NCBI GenBank assembly: GCA_034440635.1
Contig: JAOTON010001533.1
Span: 442,001-506,000, forward strand
Source of the DNA: Lepas anatifera
Taxonomy: Eukaryota; Arthropoda; Thecostraca; Lepadidae
Length of the DNA: 64,000 nt
Reading direction: 5' to 3'
The notes beneath the pieces are model-generated. The model saw only the letters and a program-made list of their open reading frames with translations. It did no database searches and was not told the DNA's origin. Every line of letters begins with the position of its first letter. Position 1 is the stretch's first letter. Shown here one piece after another: positions 45,475 through 64,000 of this stretch. The position numbers and the translations under genes are program-made.

Positions 45475-46855
45475 ACTCTAAACCTCAGGAAACACCCAAT
45501 TTATCTCACTCAGAGTTGGCGCAGTAGGGCGACTAGTCAAGGGTTGGTATCAAGGACGGTGGATGTGCCACACTCCAGTGCCAGGAAACTTTGGATGTTG
45601 CCTAGCACCCAGTACACTTGATTCTGCTCACTCTGGAGTCAGATTTCGCGGCTAATATTGTCCCATTTAGCAGTTTCCTAGTCTACAGGCCACGCCGACC
45701 TTATCCAGCCGGATTATCCAGTCCGCGAGCTCGATAATCGGGCAGGGAGGAGGCCACGCGCCGGACAAAGGAAATGAGAGGACCCAGGCGTATCCAGGCC
45801 AAAGCTTCATCCATGCAGTGACCAGTCACGCTTGAATCATAAAGGCATCTGTCATAACAACAGTGGGACATGATAACATATGCGCAACTCTATGGCATAC
45901 ATTTTTTTCAATAGCTGTCTCGCGATAAGTTTTAGTTTTTTATATCTATCAAATCCAAAGGTATCCGACACAAAGTGTTGATGGTCCATGGACAGTCCTA
46001 TCGCACTGCCACGCTGCTTTGGCTATTCATATAGCTCTATTCCCCAATAAACAACTTAGTTTAGCATTAATACTCATCAAACGGTCCCAGAAACAGACGT
46101 CATGAGAAAGTAAACAATAAAAAATAAAAAAAGACAAACAAAAACGCGAAAAACGAAAAAGTGAAAAAGAAAAACGAAAAAATCAGAAGTGTAGCTTAAT
46201 CTTAACATTTCGCTCGACTTCAATAAAATGCACTCGGCACTTGAAATTCAGCCTAGTATTGGCATTTTGTGCACAACCAAGTGGTACCTTAGCCAAATAT
46301 GAAATGGTCGAACCTGCACGCTTGTCGCTCAGAGCTAGGTGGAGAAAGAAAAGACGACAGGAAATTCGAACATGGCGTGCGCTTGACGCCTCGAGGAAGA
46401 AAGTAGTATTTGAAGACAGGGTTTACTTGTCTGCCTCAAGGCCTACATCGCAAATCCAATCGTGGAAGAGGTCTCCGACGAATTTCGCACAAAAAAAACA
46501 GAAATTGGGAGTATACTTGTGCTTTTGGGTTGGAAATATACTTGTACTTTTGGGTTTTGCATGACAGGGTCGTCATAGTTGTGTCAGCATTTTAATTACT
46601 ATGAGCTCGATTTAGTTAGATTTGATAACTGAATTAGTCGTCACATGCAACAGTTTGGCAATGGTTCCCCATTAGATTGGAACTCCGCAGACATCAGTAA
46701 CAATTTTGAGTGATCGACTTCTGGTGGCATGTACACACGTCAATTTTCCTTTGGAAAAAATCGACTAGAAGAACAAACACAATTACAAAGCATTACCATC
46801 AGCTAGACGAGGCCGCCCAACGTCACCTCTCGTACACCTACACTTATACAACTCA
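45475..46855. other. No gene recognised
   Basis: Contains an A-rich stretch at 46100-46180 (AAAACGAAAAAGTGAAAAAG) whose context resembles 61690-61830, so both may belong to one old repeat. The frame 46241-46564 has no recognised domain. Confidence 0.35.
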
Positions 46856-47314
46856 GGGGCCGTTCACAAATGACGCCACACACCGGGGGAGGATGGGTGG
46901 ACTTAACAAGCGGCGCGCCACTACGTGGTCATGGGGCGGGGGGGGGTGGCCGAAAAGTGACGTGCTGACACGGGGCGGGCCTTTTCCAGCGGCGATTCTG
47001 GTTTCTTGTCTCCACTGCTGAGTGCCTGCTGAGTTTTTCAGGGAAGGTAACGTAGACCTGAAGGCACGAATTCTCCTTTAGGAAGGCAGTAGTAGCTTGG
47101 AAGGTTAGGCTCAAAGCCTTTTCATCATAAAATGCCGTATGACTGTAACACGCGGTTTATTTTGTAGATGTATCAGTTTTAGCAACAATGATATCATATA
47201 TCATATGATGCTGACTAATGAGACATGGTGGTCGGCCCAAAAGTGACTCCATGACGTGAGGGGAGGGGATGGGGTGGAAAACCCCTAAAAAAGACATCAT
47301 TTATGAACAGCCCC
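46856..47314. mobile_element. MITE, GGGGC(C/T)GTTCA ends
   Basis: The left end GGGGCCGTTCACAAATGACG pairs with the right end (minus strand GGGGCTGTTCATAAATGATG). TCA occurs on both sides (46853-46855 and 47315-47317), suggesting a 3-bp duplication. The superfamily is not certain. It lies just downstream of the poly(A) polymerase gene, and the minus-strand AATAAA at 47156-47161 lies inside it. Confidence 0.8.
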
Positions 47315-47592
47315 TCATATAGATTACTCATTTTGTGCTTGGCAGGAACACCGCTAACGCCAGACTCCAAAACTAGTGGGATTCCTGCTCACATCACAGC
47401 CCGAATTTGACTTTTTCTATAATCAGGAATATCTCCCAATTGGAGACATCTTCCAACAGTGCATGGCTCCTCTACCCACGCGGAGTGTTGGCGCGGTTTC
47501 AGCCGGCGACAAGAGTCCAGCCTGGAGCCAAAGTTGGCCGATGTTGATGAGGAGGGTATCATAAGACACACCTAGTGAATGGCGTCTGCTGT

Positions 47593-56681
<9,089 letters not shown>

Positions 56682-59600
56682 GGTGAGTGGCCGAAATATT
56701 CGGTAAATGGCTGATAAGTTGGTTATCTAGCTGCATCTGTGGAAGGATGTAATCTGAGGAGTGATGCATCAGGCGATGGGCACTCCGATAACTTGTATCG
56801 ATAACGAATATTGGAGTCAATGTCTGTTTTCCCACCGTGCAACTATCGAAATCATATCAACAAAGCCCGTTTCAGCCATTGGTAACATTAGTTTTTTGCT
56901 GGCCTATTATAAACTTTCTCTTACTTTCCTTAACTTTCTTTTAACTTTCAAGAAACTTTCCCATTGTGTTCAATAGAACCTTGTGTGGTACAGTGTTAAT
57001 AATCAGGTACATTATGTGTATTAAACCACATGTACAGCAACGTGAAGCATATTACGTTGACCAGATCAGCCAAATATATATATATATATATTTTACGCAA
57101 CAGCGACATCCTAATCGATACTGTCATATTTCTACAGAAAATGCTAATTTTAGGCACACTTACTCATGTAAAATATTTAAAAAGGAGGGCTAAAAAAGCT
57201 ATCAGGAGCTTCCATATTATTGATGGCCACACTGGTCTAACAGTTTCACATAATCCCTGAAACATTTCTTCACTGCCTGAATGCCACACATGGTGACATA
57301 AACATTTATTTTAAATAAAATACATAGCGTATGCCAAACTGAGATTTTTATTGGGGAATGCAGTTATATGCATAGCAAAAGCAGAATAGCAGCAAGACAG
57401 TGTCCCAAAACCTGGGGTGCTGGGTGCAGAACGACACCCAGTCAAGCAGAATTTTCCACTCACTTTTATGTATTTTTGCTGAATTTTCCCTCACTTCCAA
57501 CAATACTTACTACTATTTAATTTTACTAAGCAATACTTACTACAAAGGCCAGTTCCATTACCTCCTCTACCAACGTCCACTCGAAAAGAGGCAGCAGAAT
57601 CAACCAGAGATCGCCAAATTAACTCGGCTCTTATGCGCTTCTCTGGCTTTCTGCAGAAAATCTGGCGATTTCTATTTTTCTAGCCAATTATACCTGGCAT
57701 CCTTATATCCACCGATTTCAGTGGAACAACTGAATCGAAATTCTGGCGGGGCAAGACGCTCAGTGCCCCCTGCCCCACCAGAGAAAGTTCCAATGGGTGA
57801 ACACCGCCACTAAATTCCACCACTCACAAAATTGGTGAGTGGAAAATTAGACACCCTAGCCTTGTGTTGCCAAAAATGAGCTGACCGCTTTGAAGATACA
57901 TTTCTGGAAAGCAGTTTATCCGTGCACATGACTTCTAGGCTTACGTCCTTGAAAAGTTGTTTTTGTATTTTTGGTACCGAGAATAGTGAAAACCATTTTT
58001 GGTCATATTGTTGTTAAGCAATTATCTTCGAATTTGTATTCTAAGCAGCATATTTTTTGACATTGTCTGGTAGAAAATTGACCATTTATTTCGAAGAAAA
58101 TAATTTTTATCCATATCAGCCCTTCATCGCTGCGTCCACGCCCTGTGACACCCAAATCCACTCACGACACCCTACGACACCCTAGGCATAAATACGCTGA
58201 TAATTAAGTTCAACTGAAAGTGTCCGGTACATGAATACATTGAAACTCTACATTTTCATTAAATGATTTTTGGGCAACAAGAATGCAACCAGTTACCCTT
58301 CAAACATCGGCACTTTTGTATGGCAGGTCTACGGCATGGACTTACCAAATCGCCGTCTTTACATCTAGTAAATAAAAGCGGCATCTTTAGGCTTTTGAAA
58401 GGCCGGTTTCTATTCGTTATTGACAAAACATTGTTAGTCTTCCTCTTGGTGTGCTTTTAGTTGTATAATTCTCTAGTCTTAAGGATTTAGAAAATTAATT
58501 TGAGCAATTTTTGAAATGCAAATTATGTTGCTCATGCGACCGGCAAGCGGAAAGCGACCGAAATTTAAATTAGTAGTCGCTCTGACGCTGTCGCAACCCG
58601 CCGCGCCTGGCTGATTGTAGACGAAAGGAAGAAACAACACAGAAAGGAGAGGCTGTTGCTTGATTAGACATTGATGAAAGCAGCTTATTCATATGAAGGT
58701 GAGTATATATGTGAAAAGAAGCAGGGGAATTGACAGGTAAAGAAAGAAACTTTTAGAAGAGTCTGGAAGAGTTTATTGCCATGATAGAAAGTTTGTAGTT
58801 TCGTTTTAGTTAAGTGTAAACCAAGGCTCTACTGGGCCCTAGCATAGGTGTATGCGAGTGCAGTGATTGAGGTCAGTGGCCTCCAAAATTCCGATAACTA
58901 TAGGTATACGTATAGGAGGGCATTGTCCCGACAAAAAACTATACAGTGTTGCTTAGATAATTAATGTTGGCACTAGGTATTGCATGAAAAATCCCTTTTC
59001 TTTTTCTACCTGCCGATCTCGGAGGCCCTCTGCAGAGTTGGTCTAAGGGGGCCCCAATATTTCGTTTCAGGGCCCTTTAGAGCTGGTCGTGGGGAGAGGA
59101 GAGGAGGGGCACAAGAGTTGGTCTAGGAAGCCCCCAAGAGTTGATCTTCCTCCCACAAATGTTGTCTTGGTGGCTCCCAGAGTTCTTTCCCCGAAGGTTG
59201 GTCTCGAAGCCCCCAAAAGCTTTTTATTTGTGGAAATTCACCAATTCCTTAAAAAATTTGAAGACTGCATCAGGGGGTTTCAGTTGGTAAAGATTTACCT
59301 GCTTAACCCAAATTCGTCACATGGTAATGGTCAAACAATGCTGCTTGGGGACGATTTAAAATATTTACTTTGAGAAAATTAAAGGAAATATCCATCCCTC
59401 GTTCAAACTAGGGCTCTGAGAGTTTACCACCTGAGTACCCACATTGGAAATTTTTACTACGCCATATATTTTGGGGAATTTTCCACTCACTCGCCATACA
59501 TTCCGAGCTGAATTTTCCACTCGACACCCTAGCGCAAATCCTTTTTGTCACTGCAGCAAGATCCAACCATTCATGGGCTATAAGCAGATACAGGTAGAAT

Positions 59601-60204
59601 TCAACAGGGCCGGGTGCCAGGGGGAAATAAAAGTTTAGTTGCACCGCCAATAAACCACGGCGTAAAATTTGGAACCTCCGGTCATATGCGTAAGTTTTCC
59701 ACCCCAGAAAACATTATGTAAAGTTACGGACAAAGCAGAGGCGGCATCGTATCAAAATATTCAGGGCGAACCAGTCGAAGTCCTCTACGTTTCCCCTAGA
59801 CTTTTGGGTACCAAAGTGTGCAGAAGTCCGTAACGTACGATGGGGCTACTTTGAAATCGTGGATAACTTCCAACAGTGTTAAGAATTGATGAAAATGTTA
59901 TTTGATTCGACAATGGTTGCGTAAAGTATTACAGAATTGTCAAGAAAAAAATAAAACATAAACAAAGCGTATTTACTTCATATATACGAAAATGTGTAAA
60001 AATTCCACGGGTTTCATACGCTGCGTAAATTTTCTAGCATGGTGCACGGCAGAAAATTGATCATTGTCTGAAAGCCCACTGCGTAAGACTTCGTGGCTTA
60101 CCCAAGTATTATTTTCCCCTGACAGGTGCCTCACTTTCATCCCATCTTCCCCAAAACTAGCCGGGCGTCCCACCGCACTGCGCTCTCCCGGGCGTGAGCA
60201 GATA
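56682..60204. other. Upstream of poly(A) polymerase; no gene recognised
   Basis: A short (TA)n run is at about 57075-57092. GAATTTTCCACTCAC-type sequences recur near 57450, 57800-57850 and 59470-59520, probably one repeat family. At 58600-58700 a moderately GC-rich block ends in ATGAAG|GTGAGTATA, a good splice donor that might close a first exon of a plus-strand gene, but I found no following exon. Confidence 0.35.
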
Positions 60205-60485
60205 TGAGATCTCCAATCTGGAGGGGGGGCACCAAGTCAGGGAGTGTCATTCGGAGCAATGGGCGCCAGTTTTGGACGATGCAACAACTTATTAAGGAAA
60301 ACCAGGGTGCTGATATATCCTGAAAGGGGATTAGGTGGGTGGGAAGCGACCTTTCCAGAGAGCATAAACCTTTCAGGTGGCACCATCGACCTTCCGCGCG
60401 GGCACCATGATTATATCATGAGGCGCCAAGAGTCAGGGGAAGTGCGCCTCCGTCCCCTCTGGTTCCGCCTATCTCACCCAGGATG
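60205..60485 (+). mobile_element. MITE, second GGATCCAG family, degenerate copy
   Basis: Interior blocks (ATGGGCGCCAGTTTTGGAC, CCTGAAAGGGG, CCTTTCAGGTGGCACCATCGACC) match 2544-2793 and the complement of 61070-61285. The ends are degraded. Confidence 0.65.
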
Positions 60486-61069
60486 CACAAGTCCGGGCAC
60501 TTGCGTTTTGATCACATCCTGAACATCAACATACCGTAGATGCCATCTGAGAGCAATATCTGCCAATGTTGGCCTCAAGTACAGGTTACAATGCATACTT
60601 TTTTGTTTTTCGTTTTTTCATCACCAAAAACAGGTTCACACCATCAAAATGCACTTGGCAAGCTACACTGCAAAACGAGCAAACGAAAAACGTTCTTCAA
60701 AAATAACGTTATTGAAAACGAAAAATTTCCTAAGTAAACGATAAAACGCACGTAGTTAATAGGCAAGAAAGTGACAATAAAGAACCAATTAAGTTTAAAT
60801 ATTTGAACTTTTCGTTTTTATCACTTTATGATCATTGTTTACGAGTGCGGTAAAACTGTTGTAATCATTCTGGAGCGGTAGGTGACGGTGTAGGATGAGT
60901 TGATTAAATATTAAAGCAATTCTGATCTTTATTTTGTTGGTCAGGAAGACCTAATTGTGGCATTTGAAGAAAACATGCACAGAAGATATCCAAAAGTTAT
61001 GGGAACATATTGCACTCAGCGGTTATCTATGACATGTTTGATGTTGGGCGTGTTGTATGTTTGCAAGAG
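60486..61069. other. No gene recognised
   Basis: A/T-rich, with poly-T and poly-A stretches around 60600-60730. No signal found. Confidence 0.3.
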
Positions 61070-61285
61070 TACTTGCCCCCACCCTCCACCCCCTCAAACC
61101 TAGGTGCCCCCTGAAAGGTCGCTTTCCATCCCTTCCCCCGGGATGCAAGCATCTGTACCCTGATTGTAAGATTGACTCCCTTGATAAGTTGTATGGTCCA
61201 AAACTGGCGCCCATAAGTCCGAATGATACCCATTAGTCCAACCGAATATGTACTCCCCCAGATTGGAAATCCTGGATCCACACAT
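61070..61285 (-). mobile_element. MITE, second GGATCCAG family, inverted copy
   Basis: Reads GTGCCCCCTGAAAGGTCGC, GATGCAAGCATCTG, GATAAGTTGTATGGTCC and ends in CCTGGATCCACACATGG. It is the complement of the 60205-60485 type and lies about 600 bases from it, giving a head-to-head pair. Confidence 0.7.
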
Positions 61286-62529
61286 GGCTCAGGGAGTGCA
61301 ATTCAGTGTGCACCACGTCAATTTTGAAAGAGAGAGAATGCCCTATTATTTCACACACCATTCAAACAAGACAATAAAAGATGACAGACCGACGGACGCC
61401 GAACAAGGCACAATAAAACCGTTTATCCGACAGGATCGTTAATGATGGAGACGATCTAGGCCCATACACAGCAGGAGAGGGCCACTTTCAACTCACTAAT
61501 TCCAACCTTCTGAGGCCGACCTCTGTACCACCCAAAACAGAATTCAGGGAGAACAAAAACAAAATTTGGGGAGAAGGCGGAATGAAAGTGAGGCACCTGC
61601 CCTGTTGCATGTTCCCTAAATCAACCCATGGTCCATGGGTGGCATTATCCTGTTGCAACACAACTTTTGCTGTTAATGTAGTTTCATTCCCCAATAATAA
61701 TTATAGTTTGGCATTGATATTTGCACACAGGCCCAGAAAGAGACATGATAAGAAAGTAAACAATTAACAAAACGGAAAAACGATAAAACAAAAAAGTGAA
61801 AAACAGTGAAAAAGTGAAAAAAACATTCTAAACCTAATTAAAAAACGGAAAACTGTCCGTAAAAAAGTGGAAAAACAAACCAGCCAAATATGGAAGAACC
61901 AGGAGCGCAGCTTGACTGCTTTCAGATGGCTCCCATACATATGCTTCCCAAATGCCACTATTAAGCCTTTCTAGTGTATAAACCAGTTTCAAAATAGTTT
62001 TAATACTTAGGCAAACCACCCCACACCACCACTCCCACAAACACACCAATAATGGCTACAACAGTTTTGTGGCACAGCTAGATAATTTTCAAAAGTGTAA
62101 AACAACATAAAGGGGAAATAGTTATACTTTACTATTTATTCTTCTTTGACTTTTTCAAGGATGTTGTTCCCATTCTCACTTTTGTTTTGAGCAGTATAGC
62201 TTACCCAATGTATTTCAATTGTGTGAACTTGTTTCCAGAGATATTTTTGAAAAATAAAACTTGTTTTTACTTTTTTGGCACATTGTAAATAGCCTAATGC
62301 ATTTCAATAATGCAAACTTTACAGGGACAATTAAACATCTGTAACAACAAAAAAATCCTTGCAGGTGTCAAGTCTAGCCTGTACTTTATGCAGATGTAAT
62401 GTCCTGATTTGTGGCAGACACTACATTAGCACAATAAGGTTCCAAACTTTCCCTTACATAACAGCCCTAAATTTTGCAATATGAGGGTGTTCTGGCACTT
62501 GAGAAATTCGCATCACTGGGGTATTCTCC
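61286..62529. other. No gene recognised
   Basis: A long A/G-biased run at 61740-61870 resembles 46080-46200. The remainder is A/T-rich with no coding signal. Confidence 0.35.
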
Positions 62530-62945
62530 CACCAATCCAGTGTGCAAAGTATGGCATTTTTGACGATATATCGTTGGTGTGAGTGCCCTTGGAGACAGGA
62601 GCAAGTGGTGTGAGTTTTATCAACCTGGTGTGAATTTGTGAGAATGGTGCAAGGAAACTGACATTTAAACCAAACAAATAATGGCTAAATGGTTATTAAG
62701 ACACTGGAGGGGGCCTTTTAAAAAGTCCTTAACTAACTTACTAATAAGAGAGGTAGCATTGCATTGTATGGGAAGGAATGAGTGCGTTTTTCTCCCTGGT
62801 ATATGGCAGATTGGAGCAAATTTTTTTAAAGCTGGTGGTGCGAGAATTTTAGATGGCTGGTGCTACTTGTCTGGCCTGCTGCCATATTTTGCGGACTGGT
62901 GGACCAGCATTTGTTCCTTGGACGAGGCTGGCATGTTGCCAGCCT
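62530..62945 (+). repeat. Dispersed repeat, partner of 34340-34760
   Basis: Shares, as reverse complement, GTGAGTGCCCTTGGAGACAG, ATCAACCTGGTG, GGTGGTGCGAGAATTTTAGATGG (two changes) and GGCCTGCTGCCATA-TTTGC with 34340-34760. The frame inside (62681-62956) is not preserved in the partner. Confidence 0.7.
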
Positions 62946-63106
62946 TTGGCGATTAAAACAGAGCAGAGGAAATGCAAAAAACTACATACAGGGAAATGTG
63001 ATTTCCAGTTCCAAGATTATTTCATGAAACTAAAATTATATTTAGATTACAAATTTAGAAAATAATTAATAATTTAGCTTTTGAAGAGGCACATATTGCC
63101 TGATTT

Positions 63107-64000
63107 TCTTATTCCTTCACCTTCACCTTCACCTTGAGATTGTCGGAATATGGAGGCCGACTACGGCCTGCGGGTTCCGTTCTTGGCAAGCTCGTGATCT
63201 TCGTGCGTGTCTCAGTCTTGGTCAGGTACAGTGTACCTGATATCGGCCCAGTGCGTGTCTAATCTACTCTTGAATTCTGACAGGGATTGTGCACCAACAA
63301 CTGAAGCAGGGAGCCCGTTCCAATCATTAACAGCTCGACAACCAAGAGCACTGCGTCGAACCCTCGAAACAGCATCGGGTTTAACAAGCTTCCAAGCATG
63401 ACCCCGAGTACGTGTGTTTGGGTCGAGGCGAAAAAACTGGACCAGATCCTGGTCTACACCACCGTGCAGTAGTTGAAATATTTTCAACATGTCTCCGCGA
63501 CGACGCCTGTAGTACAGGGACGGTAGTTTCAGATTGCACAATCTATCCGTATACTGGGTCTGCCGTAGAGTGGGAATCATTCGTGTAGCACGCCTCTGAA
63601 CGCGCTCAATCAACTTCTGATCCGCTCTGTTGAATGGGCCCCACACGACATTCCCGTACTCGACGAGAGGACGAACCAGTGCCTTGTATAGTCGAGGGAG
63701 AGTGGTCTGGTCCAGGTTGGAAAAGGACCTCCAAATGATTGCCAGCAATCGAGTAGCCTTGGAAACGGCGTTTGCTGCCTGCTGACGGAACTTCAGATCC
63801 GAGTCTATCACAATACCAAGGTCCTTTTCCTCGTGAGTGCTTGACAGGGGGGCACCACCCAGCGTATATACATGTCTGCTGTTGTTGCTGCCAATGTGTA
63901 ACACGGAGCATTTGTCCACATTAAACGGCAGCTGCCACATGACAGACCAATGGAGAAGCGAGTCAATGTCCCCCTGCAATGATTCTCGTGCCTTCGGGTT
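63107..64000 (-). mobile_element. Non-LTR retrotransposon 3' end, runs off the window
   Basis: The minus-strand frame 63979-63212 (255 codons, probably open beyond 64000) reads NVDKCSVLHIGSNN, KDLGIVIDSDLKF, LVRPLVEYGNVVWGPFN and IERVQRRATRMIP and ends in a normal stop. This is the thumb/C-terminal part of a LINE reverse transcriptase of the Jockey/CR1-like type. The catalytic FADD box would lie beyond the window. The 3' untranslated part ends in a GAAGGT repeat (plus-strand CACCTTCACCTTCACCTT at about 63118-63135), a microsatellite-like tail. The frame is intact over its whole visible length, so this may be a young copy. Confidence 0.88.

Overview
The window is animal nuclear DNA: genes are split by GT-AG introns, no operons or bacterial signals are visible, and roughly half of the sequence is recognisable transposon debris. 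The residue pattern of the one complete host gene (a TENT4/TRF4-type poly(A) polymerase) resembles arthropod orthologues, so an invertebrate, probably an arthropod, is the best guess. This is inference from memory of the family, not a search result.

Two host-type genes are supported. (1) A nine-exon minus-strand gene for a non-canonical poly(A) polymerase (TENT4/PAPD5-PAPD7/TRF4 family) runs from 56681 down to about 47593. All splice phases agree and the model gives 573 codons plus a stop. (2) A plus-strand gene with a DUF4806-type C-terminal domain lies at 23582-27511, with its 5' part not identified.

The rest is mobile DNA, much of it nested. A SWIM zinc finger plus YqaJ exonuclease gene occurs in three decayed copies (5060-10384, 20410-21586, 28977-29430). 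Copy 1 is split by a 4.0-kb hAT transposon (5374-9379, perfect 8-bp target duplication). That hAT carries a 2.4-kb foldback element, which in turn carries a tRNA-derived SINE. Ty3/Gypsy debris lies at 10829-11363 (RNase H) and 17950-19662 (integrase). A TTAA-flanked non-autonomous element of about 0.85 kb is present four times (13777, 17971, 30428, 44653). It is packed with AGGTCA hexamers, and a dead piggyBac transposase at 35.6-36.2 kb could represent the type of enzyme that moved it. hAT-type MITEs with 8-bp target duplications, a TA-flanked MITE, a SINE family (four copies), two LINE fragments and several tandem repeats fill most other space.

Layout: 0-5 kb MITEs and tandem repeats; 5-10.4 kb YqaJ copy 1 with nested hAT; 10.8-20.3 kb Gypsy debris with DNA-transposon insertions; 20.4-30 kb YqaJ copies 2 and 3 bracketing the DUF4806 gene; 30-47 kb repeats, piggyBac, Tc1-like and LINE remnants; 47-57 kb the poly(A) polymerase gene; 57-64 kb intergenic repeats and a LINE running off the right edge.
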